Assembly (NCBI RefSeq): GCF_000801105.2
Contig: NC_079517.1
Location: 1 to 64,000 of the forward strand
Length of the DNA stretch: 64,000 bases
Source of the DNA: Raphanus sativus
Lineage: Eukaryota; Streptophyta; Magnoliopsida; Brassicales; Brassicaceae
Reading direction: 5' to 3'
Below, one piece after another: positions 48,481 through 60,859 of this stretch. The notes under the pieces are model-generated. The model did not search any database, had not been told where the DNA came from, and saw nothing but the letters and a program-made list of their open reading frames with translations. Position 1 is the first letter of the stretch; every line of letters starts with the position of its first letter. Made by a program: the position numbers and the translations under genes.

Positions 48481-49072
48481 GAACAAAACTTAGGTTCACC
48501 CCCTGTGGTGAACTCTCAAATTCACCTCAATTGTTAGCACCAATCAAAATGCCATGTAAGATTAATAAAAAATGAAACAAAATTAAAAAAAAAGAAAGAA
48601 ATAAAAAAGACGTAGACTAATTTTTTTAACGCCATTCATGGCTTCTTCTTCATCACCTACACAAAATATTGAAAACTTCTTTATTATCCACTCAGAATAT
48701 TGAAGCTTTATTTGTCAAATTGGTAAACCCAAAACACTAAACCCTAAATCTTTGGGTAAATTCTAAAAACTAAATCCTATTTTGGGTTTAGATTTAAGAT
48801 ATAAGGGAAGAGGATTGTAGACACCAATTTGACAAATAAAACTTTCAATATTCTGTGTAGATGATAAAAAAGCTTTTAAAATTATGTGTTGGTGATGAAG
48901 AAGAAGCCATAGATGGCGTTACAAAAATTAGTCGACGTATTTTTCACTTCTTTCCATTTTTTTTCTTTTTAATTTTGTTTCCTTTTTTACTAATCCTACA
49001 TGGCACTTTAATTGGTGCTAACAATTGAAGTGAATTTGAGAGTTCACCATAGGGGTGAACCCAAGTCTTGTC
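48481..49072. mobile_element. fold-back MULE-type MITE upstream of GT-3a
   Basis: The two halves are near-complete inverted repeats: GGTTCACCCCCTGTGGTGAA at the left matches TTCACCATAGGGGTGAACC at the right, and the pairing continues inward over most of 592 bp. A perfect 10-bp direct repeat TATAAAAGAA flanks it (48471-48480 and 49073-49082), within the 9-10 bp range of Mutator-type insertions. A transcript would form a long hairpin. It ends 299 bp before the GT-3a start codon. Confidence 0.88.
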
Positions 49073-49371
49073 TATAAAAGAAAGTAGATACTCGTATTTT
49101 ATTCAACTAAATAATTATATAACCTTCAAACTTAAATCTTATTATAAATAAAAAATTGAGAAAAAAACGAAAAACTATACTTCAATCGTCCATTGACGAT
49201 TTCACACCTTCTTTTCACACCACCATATAAATTAATTAAAATCTGTCTTTCTCTCCCTCTACGTCTTCTCATCTTTTTCAAAGAAACCTCTCTTCGTTTA
49301 TAAGGAACCCCTACAAAAAAAAAAAAAATTAATCACATTCTCTTAACGTCACAAAGACTGCGATCCCAATA

Positions 49372-51123
49372 ATGGACCAACGTAACCCTTTCCACCATCA
49401 GCATCATCACTTGATCCAACAGCAACAGCTTCATCCACCGCCACAGAGCACGACGACGGCGATGGATCCCGGCGGAGGAGGTGAGAGAATCCCACAGTGG
49501 AGCTTAGAGGAGACAAAGGAGCTCTTGGGTATAAGAGAAGAGCTTGATCAGACTTTCATGGAGACCAAACGTAATAAGCTACTTTGGGAAGTCGTCGCAG
49601 CTAAAATGGCCGACAAGGGTTTTGCCCGGACCGCAGAACAGTGTAAGAGCAAGTGGAAGAACCTCGTCACTAGATTCAAGGTTACCTTCCATCTACCTAT
49701 CGATTCGATTAATGATTCTCTCTATAGATGCACTTAACTATATACGTATATTATTCTATATATGAGATCAGGATTACAAGTTTGTGCATCATAATTAATT
49801 ATAATTGCTTGAATCATTCTCAAATTATGATTAAGTGGATGTATTATTTCATTTGCAGTGATATTGACTAGCTAATGTGAATATCGGAAACCTATAGTCT
49901 ATGTGTATGTATATAGATTAACCATATTAAAATCTCAAGAATTAGTTGAACATAATCTCTTAGGTTGTTTAGATATTACCCCGTCATTAATGGAAAATAG
50001 AGATTAGACTTTAACGCGTTAATTTATTGGTGAATTTCATGATACGGCTTATGTTCACATTTTGATCATTTATCCAATAATATATCTCTTTCGTTTTGTT
50101 ACGCTACTAAAATTTTGCATGGAAATTGGTGAGTAAGTAAAATCTAGCTCGTATTCACAAAATGCCACAAAAGAATTGCAGTTACCGTTATATAACGGAT
50201 GCATCGCCTTTAGTACTATATAAGAAGCGTTTTACTAATCACATGATAGTTGAATACGTCTAAATATGTTCATACGTTATAAGTTTGAGTACAAGGCAAT
50301 AAAACTAGCATGAATCATGATAGATGAACAAGCACGAGATTGCTAAATCGGTTAAGCTACATGGTCATATAGCTAGGAACGTGTGTAACGTGCTGCGTAT
50401 GCTTAGTCTCACAAATTTACATGCATGAAAAACATATATTTTTCTATGTATGTTCTACTGCTACACATATATGACATATTGGATCTGTATGGACAGGCTT
50501 GTGAAACTACTGAGCCAGAAGCTACTAGGCAGCAGTTCCCATACTACAACGAGATCCAATCGATTTTCACAGCAAGAATTCAAAGAGTGTTGTGGTCAGA
50601 AGCCACAGAACCAAGCACTTCTTCAAAGAGAAAACATCATCAGTTTTCATCCGACGAAGAAGAGGAAGAGCAAGACACTCATGAGGAGCCAAATCAAAGC
50701 ATCAACGATGAATTATTGGCTTTCGTTGAGACACACAAGAAAGATGCACAAGTGATTACTACTACTAATCCAAGAAAACGTGCGAAAAAAGGAAAAGGCA
50801 TTACAGGTAGTAGCAGCAAAGCGGGTAGCACATTGAGAGAAATATTGGAGGACTTTATGAGGCAAACGGTGAAGATGGAAAAAGAATGGAGAGATGCATG
50901 GGAGATGAATGAGAGAGCGAGGGAAAAGAGAGAGACAGAGTGGCGGAGGAGAATGGCGGAGCTAGAAGAGGAGAGAGCGGCCGCGGAGAGGAGGTGGATG
51001 GAAAGAGAGGATGAGAGACGGTTGAGAGAAGAAGCTAGGGCTCAGAAAAGAGATACTCTCATTGGTATTTTGCTTAATAAGCTTAACAAAGATAACAATG
51101 ATGATCAACATCAAGGCTTCTAA
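49372..51123 (+). CDS. GT-3a: trihelix transcription factor GT-3a-like
   Basis: Two exons (49372-49680 and 50497-51123) with a phase-0 816-bp intron give 311 residues. The N-terminus is His/Gln/Pro-rich (HHQHHHLIQQQQLHPPP). The trihelix DNA-binding domain spans about 41-105: PQWSLEETKELLGIREELD, NKLLWEVVAAKMADKGFART and EQCKSKWKNLVTRFKACE. The intron falls inside its third helix. A Ser/acidic stretch (SSDEEEEEQDTHEE) and a basic cluster (NPRKRAKKGKG), a likely nuclear signal, follow. The C-terminal half is a long charged coiled coil (about 225-300) for dimerisation. GT-3a/b factors bind GTTAC-type GT elements and are nuclear. The match to At5g01380 is strong. A TATA-like TATAAA lies at about 49226. 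Confidence 0.95.
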
Positions 51124-51425
51124 TTTTTTATTTTTTATTTAAGCATCACTTTAGCTAGTAAAATGTAAGTTCATTTCATTTATATGAATAATTGATACTT
51201 GATAACGACAAATTAAATTTGAATATATATGGTATGAATGAAGAATGACAACCTCGAAGCTGGGGCTGGATTTCGGTTAGATCCTCAAATTCATCTTTTC
51301 CCGTTTTCATTTTTAGTGTTCTCCTTGATATATAGTTTTAAATAAGCTGTTGGGAAAATCGAGTTTTGCAATAGTACTTTTCGAATAGAACAATTGTTTT
51401 CTGATGCATATTAGGTTCAGGGTGT

Positions 51426-51456
<31 letters not shown>

Positions 51457-52553
51457 GGGATAAAACTTCAACCATAATAGATAACAAGTAAAACGAGCAT
51501 GCATGCGATATTAACCGTAAAAGTAAACGTCGCTCAAATCATGCCCCTATATATATACATAAATTTGAACTATATAACTATCAAAAATAGAACTGAAATT
51601 AGCATCTACCTAACCCAGTAGGGTATACAATTACTAGGGATCGATATATGTATGCCTACTTTATTCTTCTAATAGGAATGTTCCATAACATGAAAATGTA
51701 TCAGTTGCCAAACAAAAGTCTTTGTTCCAAAATTCCAATTCACATTTGTCTCTCATTACTTCACCGCGTTATTTATGATCATATATAATATAACCTATTA
51801 TTCGTTAGTAAAAATCTATATTATGAAAGATTTGTTTTGTTTATTTCTTCTTGCAAGAAAACAGCAACCAAAACAGTTCGCAACATGTACAGTTTTTTCT
51901 TAAAACAAACTTGAAACCGTGTCACGACGTTCACATTAATGTAACAGTTTTTTGTTAATAAACTCAAAACCGTGTCGTAGACGTTCACACTAATGTAGTT
52001 TGTTTATTTCGCTATATTACATAAAATTGGGCTCACTCGCTGCGTCAGCTCATCTGGATAGATACGTAGAGATAGATCAAACCCTTAAACGTCACTCACC
52101 AGTCACCAGTCACCAGTATGAACCTTCATATGTAACATTTGTGTGTGTGTTTTTTTTGACTTAAATCATTTATAATTTGAAGTTCATATCTAGCTAAATC
52201 ATTTTATTAGTCGACTAAATCAAATATTTATAATTTAAAGTTTACATAATGAATTAGAGTGGAAAAAATGTTAACGAGTTTATTCTTTTCAAAAAAAAAA
52301 AAATGTTAACGAGTTTACATGTGAATCCCAAACAGAAAACAAGAAAAATACAAAACTAAACGCCAAATAACTAAGCAACGTTATTGGAAGGAGACCACAA
52401 TTTGCATGTGAAAGGGGCATAAAGGAGACAGTACGTATTTCGAAGCTACGAGGCTCTGCCCGATTTGACTGTTTTTGGACCACCCTAAACTATTTAAAAT
52501 ATTTCATTTAATATCCCATCATATATCGTATTTTGAATAAATATGTAGTCTCA
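51124..52553. other. 3' flank and spacer with (GT)n-(G)n tract
   Basis: (GT)9 runs directly into about 20 consecutive G at 51421-51459. No gene is supported elsewhere. Two short similar segments at about 51890 and 51955 share ACCGTGTC(A/G) and AGACGTTCACA(C/T)TAATGTA. Confidence 0.5.
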
Positions 52554-53193
52554 TCTATCTTATTAAAACAGAAACATTCTGTTGGACCTAACATTTATTT
52601 TGTAAATTTTTAAATTAAATACACTTTGATACTTTATAGTTAAACCTATATTAAATCATTAATGTTCTTTTCTTTATAATACTATCTATGTTTCCAAACA
52701 ATATATTTATTTCTTACTACTATCAATATTTCCAAACAATATATTTTATACCACTATCAATGTTTCCAAACAATACAATAATTAATCTTAATATTTTATA
52801 TCTATCATTTTCTCTTTAAAATTTTGTAGAAACATCATAATTTCATAAATTGCAAAATAATGAACTTTAAAATTTGGATTATAAGATTACAAATTATGAA
52901 ACTATTACAATTTAAATCAAATGAGATTACATATTGGTCATCCATCAGTTCAATCGGTTAGTCTCGAATTTTAGTGATTTTGTTAATATGAATATTTTAA
53001 AAACCTAAATTGAATTGTCAGATCTCCGGATTAACCGGTATAATCACAATTGGGTTGAATTTAGAAACACTGATTTAAATGCAAAAATATTTTAAATACA
53101 CTCTTTAAAAGTTACCAAAATATTTGTTAAGTTATTAGTAAAAAAATTCATCGTAAAATATTCCGCGCTTCCAAAGCGCGGGTCATAATCTAG
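52554..53193 (+). mobile_element. non-autonomous Helitron, complete
   Basis: Starts TCTATCTTATTAAAACAGAA after an A. Ends with the 8-bp-stem hairpin CCGCGCTT-CCA-AAGCGCGG (53163-53181), then CTAG at 53190-53193 followed by T. It is colinear with the 39665-40311 element over its full length, with scattered substitutions. It has no coding capacity. Confidence 0.93.
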
Positions 53194-53702
53194 TTCCTAA
53201 TTATGATAAGAGATTAGGAGTCATCAAGATTATGATCGTTGCGCTATTTGCCTTTTGGTTATCTTGTGATTAGTAAATAGTGAATTCACACGTTCTACAA
53301 ATTGTCATCCTGGATGAGTGCATTTGTTTATACCAGGCGTTCTATAAATTTCTTTTAAAACAAAATTAGATAACATTTTTAATTCTCAATGTTAATTTCA
53401 ATAAATTTTTATTATATATAACCATTTATATTTAACAGTTTATTTTTATTAGTAGTTAATAAACAATTAATGATGTTTTGTTAAAAAAAAGTAAGAAAAT
53501 AAACATTTATTATTTCATGTACGTAATTCTAAAATGTCATCACATAAACATCAAGTGTAACCTCATTCTCTTTCGAGAGGACGTTTGAATCTTCTCAGCC
53601 TTTAATTTAATTATAAGGCGGGTTACCCTGCGTCTATTCCACCGTACAGTCATGTACGCTCGGCGGTGTGTGCAAGGGTATTCTCACTGCGGTTCCACGT
53701 TA
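53194..53702. other. spacer, partly GC-richer
   Basis: No gene is supported. 53620-53710 is GC-richer (GTACGCTCGGCGGTGTGTGC) and resembles transposon-terminal sequence. It is interrupted by the hAT insertion at 53711. Confidence 0.35.
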
Positions 53703-53710
53703 GTTCGTAC

Positions 53711-55133
53711 CAGGGACGAAGGCAGTGTGTTAGGAAGAGGGTTAGTTAGACATGTCAATTAGGACCGAAGTCCGCAGCCTAACCTTCAAGGCCCTAAAAA
53801 TTACCGGATTTGGACTTAGTTTTATAAGCCAACAAAAATCGGATCTTTCGGGCTAAGCCCATTTAAGCTTTTGGATATATTGGGTTTAAATCCGTCTAGG
53901 TTAGGACCGGTCCGAAAATCCGAAACTTTGTATTTTATTTTAAATATTATTATTTTTATAATCAAAATCTTAACTAGTATTAACATATTATTTTGATATT
54001 TTTTAATCCAAACTCTAATAAAAATATAAAAATTAATGCACTTTATTGTTGATCAATACAAATGTCAGATTTATATTTTGCAAATGTAATTTCTTCTTTT
54101 ATAAATACTTTTTTTCAACATACAAAGTATGAAATGTTTGATTATGTTTATCATAAATTTTGTTTTTATATGTTTAGTTTAAATTTATATTTGATTATTT
54201 AAATCTTATTAAATTTGGTTAGTTTATAATATGTTTTTAAACCATACGAAAAAGTAAAATATTTTTGATAAATAAGAAAAGTTGAAAATTACTATATTTT
54301 TTCTTAAAGTTAAAACTGTTTTTTTAATAAAATTCATATGTACTAAAACGGTAGAAATGACAATGACAAATTATTTTTCGAAAAACCCAAAAATCCGAAA
54401 AACCCTATAACCCTATAAAAGACAGACCAGACTTTCAATTCTAGACCCAAAATATTTCTTGGCCGAACCGGCCCGACCGCCCGAATTGACACCCTAGGTC
54501 AGTTGACCCCATAAATTTTGGAAAACTAGTTTAATTATCATCAGATATTCTATATTGACTCCAACACAAAACATTATTGACCCTATTATATTTAGTCTAA
54601 CAACAAACCAACCAAAAACTATAATATATTAGTCTATAAAATTATTATATATGATTAAATATAAATAAACCTATTAAATTAAATAAGCAAATTAAAATTA
54701 TTTCTTTCATTCGTTTATATTTTTCTTCCTTTTTATGTGTATATAATATTAATTGTTTTCATTGAAATCAAGTCCAATTCAAGAGTTTTGATTACAAAAT
54801 ATATCCTTTTTCTTCCATTTTATAACTTAAGATTTTTTTATATAAAAGTATCAGTAATTTCTTATTTTAAAGAACCAACTAATAGAAAAAACTTATACAA
54901 CATTTAAAAGTTCAGTTTTTGTGATTCTATCAAAATAATAGTTTAAATAAAATATAAACTAATATACATATAGAAAATTTTGAAAAGGTTTTAAACTTAA
55001 GTTTATATAAAATAATTTAATATAGATAATGTAAAGTACATGTTAATTAGCGATATATTTATTTTTACTAAAATTTATTTATTTATTTAAATATAGTATG
55101 ACCCGGTAAAAATAATTTATTGCTCTGCTACTA
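53711..55133. mobile_element. hAT-type element (outer), split by a nested hAT
   Basis: Starts CAGGGACGAAGGCAG and ends TTGCTCTGCTACTA, a degraded inverted pair of the CAGxGGCGGAGC type. A perfect 8-bp direct repeat GTTCGTAC flanks it (53703-53710 and 55134-55141). Inside lies the familiar TCAGTTGACCCCATAAATTT block of such elements, interrupted by the insertion at 53748. No transposase frame is present. Confidence 0.75.
53748..54496. mobile_element. nested hAT-type element
   Basis: The termini are (T)AGACATGTCAATT and AATTGACACCCTA. The flanking 8-bp repeats GGTTAGTT (53740-53747) and GGTCAGTT (54497-54504) differ at one base, suggesting age. It lies wholly inside the 53711-55133 element. 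GC-biased ends (GGACCGAAGTCC, CGGCCCGACCGCCCG) surround an AT-rich middle, like the elements at 18361 and 47339. Confidence 0.7.
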
Positions 55134-55261
55134 GTTCGTACAGAATGGAGTTGGCGCCGTTCGCGACTCACCTGCAGAGCCGGGCCTGACAATTTTTGGC
55201 CCAAAAGCCAACTAAAATATTTTTGGCGCGTGATCTAATAAAACACGAAAAATATTAAAAA

Positions 55262-55288
55262 CTAGGGGTGCCCCGCCCTACGGGCGGG
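55262..55288 (-). mobile_element. Helitron 3' terminus on the minus strand
   Basis: The reverse complement reads CCCGCCC-GTA-GGGCGGG, then GCACCC and CTAG, then T. This is a perfect 7-bp stem in the Helitron 3' layout, of the same family as the terminus at 40740. The body should extend rightward on the plus map, but no 5' end was found. Confidence 0.6.
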
Positions 55289-55289
55289 A

Positions 55290-56880
55290 TTTTATTTGAA
55301 ATATATTTAAATTTTATAAATCATTTTAGAAATATTTTAAAAATTGAATGACTATAAAATAAACAAATAAAAAGTGTAGATCATATTGATTTTTAATAGA
55401 GATTTTCTGTCTGAGTTTAAAAGTGAGGTAACATTCACTATCTTCTATTTTATAGAGAATACAAAATTAGCAAAGAAAAATTCAGGAAAATGTAATGATT
55501 TCTATTTCTTTTTATTGCTGTTTTTCATTTTAACATAAAAATTCAATAGAATTAGTTAAATTTTATAAAACTGATTTTTAGAAATTTTAGTAAGAATATT
55601 TGATATACTTTTTGTGTGTTGAATCCATATGATAAAATACAAAATATTATAAGTAATTCAATAAAATAACATAAAATATTGAAATGTAAAATAAAATTAG
55701 AAATTGAAAAGCATTTTATAGTAAAATAAAAAATAAATTGCTTTGTTTCTGATTATATAAAATTATATATATAGCCTTTTTAATTTATAATTTAATGAAA
55801 CTATTTATTTACATGAATTTTGTTGAAATATTATTTTATTACTTAATTTTTTATTATATTTTACACATATCTAACTTAGACCCATCTAATTTATTAATTT
55901 ACCATGTTTCTTCGTATCGATTGAAATATTATGCTAATTATTTATTTTTCATTAATTTTCGTTGATATTTTTAATATCCACATTACGGTTGAATTGTTTG
56001 TAACCAAACATTATCGGCGAAGTTAATAACTTGATTGACGGTACCATCGAATTTGTTTAAGAAAAACACCTATCAAACTGAACCGATATTATAATCGACT
56101 CTGAATCAATGCCAAATTGGTTTGGGTTAAGCTGGTTCGATTTGCGCATTGATCTCAAAGTTATGTGTGTGAATGAGACTCTGTTAAATGAATGAGCCCA
56201 TCAGTTGTATGCTTTACGATTATTGTAGTAAATAAGAGGAAAATTGATGTATTTGTCTAAAGGAGGTTGGCCCTTAACTTGCAAAGATTTGTATTTGTCT
56301 TAGGGCTGAAATTGATTCAGACAGGCTCAATGAGAAAATAGTTGCATAAGTTGTCGAAGGTTAAAACTTAAAAAAAGAAGCTATAGTTGAGGTAAAAACT
56401 GAAGCAATTTTCTCATTTGCTTTCTTGATTTCCATCTGTAGATTCATTCTTACTGATTTTTTATGTTATTATTTCTTTGGACAAAAGAACTCTATAAAAA
56501 AAGTAAAGCAAAGCGATACCTTAGTTATTTTGACAATATATGTTTATACTTCAAATTTATAGTAATAGCTTGCTTATAGATTGTCCATATCATTGATGTG
56601 GCACCTTCTATGTTAGATTTAAGATACCAATATATGTTCTGATATTTAGTATATGAATAAAATATTAGGATTTATAGTGCTGCTATAAACTATTTTAGAC
56701 TTTTAGTGCTGCTGTATAAAGTCTCCTCAGTAGATCTATCTCAAGAATTTGTCGTGTAATATGTTTCATACAATGAAAATTAAATATACATTAAAGTATA
56801 ACAGAGCATCAACATGATATTTTCACTGACTTAAACACCACAAGAATTTCACATACGCAGTTAAGAAAATACTGTGATGA
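55290..56880. other. AT-rich spacer, possibly Helitron body
   Basis: No gene is supported. The first few hundred bases may be the body of the minus-strand Helitron ending at 55262. Confidence 0.35.
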
Positions 56881-57009
56881 TTGGAAAACTCAATCAGCAC
56901 ACATATGGAGAGAATCTCAAGACAGGAAGTTCAAACAGAAGCACAACTAATCGTAGGAGAAGAAGAGCGAGTGAGACTGGAAAGGATTTGGAAGCTGAGG
57001 CACTAAGAG

Positions 57010-57930
57010 TTAGAAGAAACCTCTGATCTAAGTCCGTATTCTCACATGAGTTGGTTGGTCAAGATGCCCTCAATACCTTTCACTGGAGACCTAAATATAG
57101 GTGGGTGAGTTTCCCCTGAACACGGAGTCAAGTAGCCGTTCGTTACCATCACTGCAAGTAGTCCCAAGAACATCATGAAACAGTTAGGAAAATATTAAAA
57201 GTTGCAAAAATCAAACTTATCATTGTCCTGTAGAGCTTACCTCCCTTTCTCTCTCTCTCTGATAATACACAAAGACAACAAAGTAAGGTTCAGAAGGACA
57301 AAAGTAATCAAACAGTACTGCCTGAGGCAAATGCAGACCTTATTAGTCTCAATTTGAGAAGGATTGTGCCAAAATTTAATAGCGAAGCTTCCAAACAAAT
57401 TGATGAAATCTCCGATGACATACTCTCTCATCCCATGTTTAAAGACCACCCGCTTCATCCTCCACTATACTCCATCCCAAGACCTGAAACGTTTTACATA
57501 TAGCCATATAAGATAGTTAAGACCTAACCATGTAATTAGCTATATACGATAGAATATACTTTCTTTTGAAGTTCCATGATCATGACAATGATAAATAGGC
57601 CTTCGTGTAGACTATATATTACAGATAACTAAGCTTTTAATGAGTGGCAAAGGTTTATTTTTTTTTCTATGAGAAAAGCAAAGGTTTCATGTTTAGTCAT
57701 AAATCAATTGAATATTCACAACATATTTGACCAACCGATGAACTTATTAAAAAATCAAAACTACACCAAAGAGAATTATAGTAGTTATGATGTTATATAT
57801 ATATGAGAAAATAAACCTTATGGAGAAAACGATCATCTAAAGCTGCAAACTTGGTGCAATAACAACCCCAGGCTCTCATGTGATCTTTAAAGACTTCGGA
57901 ATCTGCAAGAGAAGAGTCCATCTAAGCGTA
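57010..57930 (-). pseudogene. possible decayed spliced gene, unrecognised
   Basis: Three short minus-strand segments look exon-like. About 57903-57820 follows an AG acceptor, encodes SEVFKDHMRAWGCYCTKFAA and ends at a GTTTAT donor. About 57458-57340 encodes MKRVVFKHGMREYVIGDFIN. About 57175-57045 encodes MMFLGLLAVMVTNGYLTP, leading to a stop. The phases do not join: an in-frame stop follows VEDEAGGL at about 57440. I recognise no family. It could be a broken gene or a non-coding transcript. Confidence 0.25.
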
Positions 57931-58769
57931 TAACTTAAGAGGGATGCATGATGGTAACTGCAAGAGATACAAACAAAAACAGAAGCTTTCAGCTTTGGGT
58001 TTTGTAATAAAAAGAAAACTGTCCATAAAACTTTCATCAGAGAGTTTCTTTAATTGTTAAATCTATCGAAACATAAACGAATCTGAAGATTAGCATATAA
58101 ATGAAGAGACCAAAAAAACATGCTAGGAGATGCTGGAGAGGTTTGAATCTGGATTTATTTTAAACAGCAAGCAGAGTCGATGGTCTCCTCTACCGCCAAA
58201 CAAATCAGCGTTGAGTAAAAATACAAATAAAAAGTCATAAATCTGACAGTTTCAGAGACTGGGAGGAACCTCAGGCGTCACCGCGCCGCCTTAAAACAAA
58301 GAGGAGAGCCGAAATCTATGGCTAGCAATGGTGGTCCGTTGGTGACGTTGATGAACAGAGACGTACGCGTCAGCTCTCCACATCCACGGTTGAAAAACGA
58401 CGAAAAATAAGAAGAAAGAATGGAACATCAGAAAAGGAGGAGGAGATTAATACTCAAGATGCATAACGATCTGGAAGGCAACGTTGAAGACTTCTTTCAC
58501 TGCTTTATGTTGACGGCTAGGTTAGATTGAGGAAGAAGATGCATAATGATCTAAGCCCAGCATTTCTCGTTTGTGTAACTATCGAAGCCCATGTAACACA
58601 AACTTAAATGAAACGTTGAGTTTTGACAAAGCGGGACACGTGTTGGATTCTCATCACCTTATTTGATGAGGTGGCAAGAGGAGAAGAGAGTTCAAGGATT
58701 CAGAGACTGGAAAAGATTTAAGTCTCCAGCTCTTCAAATATTATCAGAGAATAAAGCATTTGGTCTGGT

Positions 58770-59020
58770 GCAGGACCAACCAAGCTGTAACGTTCTCTTG
58801 TTGAACGAACACGAAGGCGATGCTAAGATGAGACATGGTGTGAAATATAAAGGGATGTTTCATGCCATTAGCACGATTTATGCTGAGGAAGGATTACTGG
58901 ATCTGCTCTGTGGAGAGAGGTTTGTTGCCGAGGCTAATTAAGATTTCTACAAGACAAGCTATTCTGTGGGATGTTGCTGATCATGTCACTGCTGTTGCGA
59001 CAAGACAAGAGAGACATTTT
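58770..59020 (+). pseudogene. mitochondrial succinate/fumarate carrier (mSFC1-like) pseudogene
   Basis: LLLNEHEGDAKM matches the ILLWNKHEGDGKI region of the mitochondrial carrier mSFC1 (At5g01340). The frame then jumps to YKGMFHAISTIYAEEGLL, which belongs about 45 residues later in the intact protein. A 2-nt insertion near 58915 shifts the frame, and the similarity resumes as GLLPRLIKISTRQAILW and DVADHVT. It therefore has an internal deletion, a frameshift and lost proline/glycine positions, and cannot encode a six-helix carrier. Its place after GT-3a fits Arabidopsis order. Confidence 0.75.
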
Positions 59021-59139
59021 TTGTTTGGTTTTCAATTCATATGGTTTGTTGTTGGTTTTATTTCTGTAATTCTTGGTGTTAGTATTGGAATCCAAATTAG
59101 ATTCTTCCCGAAGCAATTTGTTGAGCCAAATTACTAGCT

Positions 59140-60416
59140 CTTTAGCTTCTGAATGAGCTTTGGTAACCCCTAAATTACCAACGGACAATAGTAACAGTAA
59201 AGTTCAATTTCCGCCCAGTCCTCTAACAAGAACAAGAAACTAGCATAAAAAATACACATAATTTTTCACATCATATAACTTTGGACTCGGGTAATTTTCT
59301 AAAGCCTTTGGTATGGGCCCAAGACTCACATATCTCATTCCCAAATTACCAAAACCCCTTATATAATTCAAGCTCTGCTGTAACATTCAGCATGACCTAG
59401 TAAGCCGCCGCCATCGCGACTCTCCCTCTCTTTTTATAGGGACTCTTTTGTAAAGCTGTTACTCCCATCTTCTTCCAACTCCTCCTGTGTTTTGTTTGTT
59501 TTTTTCTTCTTCCAGTTTTTGCAAAATTTCCTGATGAGGATAGCATATCTAAAGCTATGGATCTGATATTTCAGATTCATATGATGCTATATTGTCATAG
59601 TTACTCTGATGGGAAATTCTCTGGTTTTGTTTTAAAACATTCAATCTCTGATATAGTTAGGTTGATATTCAAAATATAGGGCAACCTTTTTACCCAGGAG
59701 ATTATGAAATCGAATCTATTGATCTAGTTGCCTATATAATTTCATAAACATTACTAGATAAGCTTGCTACGAAACAAAAGATTTTTTTTAGTCTTGGTTT
59801 TGAATACAAGAGGCAACTTTTTGCCGAGTGAATCGAATATCGATATCTCTCTTTTTCCCAGTTGCCTAAATCATGTTATGGCCGTGTGAGGAATTAGCTG
59901 ATTGGTTATGTAATTGCAATGTATCCAATCTTTCCCTCTTTGCTGCTACATTTATTTTGCTCCAATTACTCAATCTAATAATCATTTGTGAATTCATAAA
60001 TTTATTTTCTTTTACAAGATAAACGTTTCCTTGTAACTTTACAATTATGATATTGAGAACATGGCTTAAATTCCATACGCATAAGCTGAAGATATGTGAT
60101 TTCTTCTGGTCTAAAAAAATCACAGTGACCACAAATTAAAATCCTTTATTAAAGCGCACATAAGTGAATAAATTAAGGGCACAATAATATTAATCTTTGA
60201 TTAAAAGGACATTCGAATTTATTGTGCTTAACACAGCACAGCATAATTTGTTAAATCTCCATCATAACAAATGGCTTTACCTGCAGCATTTTAATATTTT
60301 TAACAAGTTTTACATTCCAAAAAACTCTTTTACTGAAGATGTTCCTGTGGCTAGTACGCTGCTCTTGACACTGATGTTTTTGTTGAAAAGGAAATCCCAA
60401 CATCTACTGTAATGGC
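59140..60416. other. spacer
   Basis: No gene is supported. Short words around GGCAAC(C/T)TTTT and AGTTGCC(T) recur between 59680 and 59870, suggesting a small decayed repeat. Confidence 0.35.
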
Positions 60417-60659
60417 ATGGCTGCCTCCTCTAATGAAAAATCTTTGAACAAGTCAACGCATTCTCCACCACAAATCTCAGAGGTTCCTCTAGGGAAAGTT
60501 GATAATGTGTGTGGCAATATTTTCACCTCCCCGATTTTTGTACCATTTGTTCATAACAACTTATTTGCGATACTGGATAATGCTGCCAGTGAACCACCAA
60601 CTACTTCACCTGCCATAAAACTTGTCTTCACGAACTCTCTCCATTACCGTCCTCAGTAG
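60417..60659 (+). other. orphan 80-codon frame, possible LINE ORF1 linker
   Basis: The segment (MAASSNEKSLNKSTHSPPQ, later NNLFAILDNAASEPPTTSP) resembles the low-complexity linker after the zinc knuckle in Brassicaceae LINE ORF1 proteins (SPNRFxxLxxL type). The following T/G-rich region to about 60860 could be LINE-like. No RT or poly(A) was found. The start may be coded only by chance. Confidence 0.25.
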
Positions 60660-60859
60660 AAGCACCTTTTGAATTTGAGAATAGTAAAATAAAAATCACA
60701 GTATGTAAAGATTAGAGCAGCTTTTTAGTTTTTTTCCTTCCTCTCCTTTTGTTGGGCCTTTTTGCATAGGCTTTTGGTAGGTTGTTTTGGGTCTGTTTTG
60801 TTCCTAGATGGGATTTCCCGGTGTTCTTTTATAAACGGGCACATGCATTTCTATTTTTC

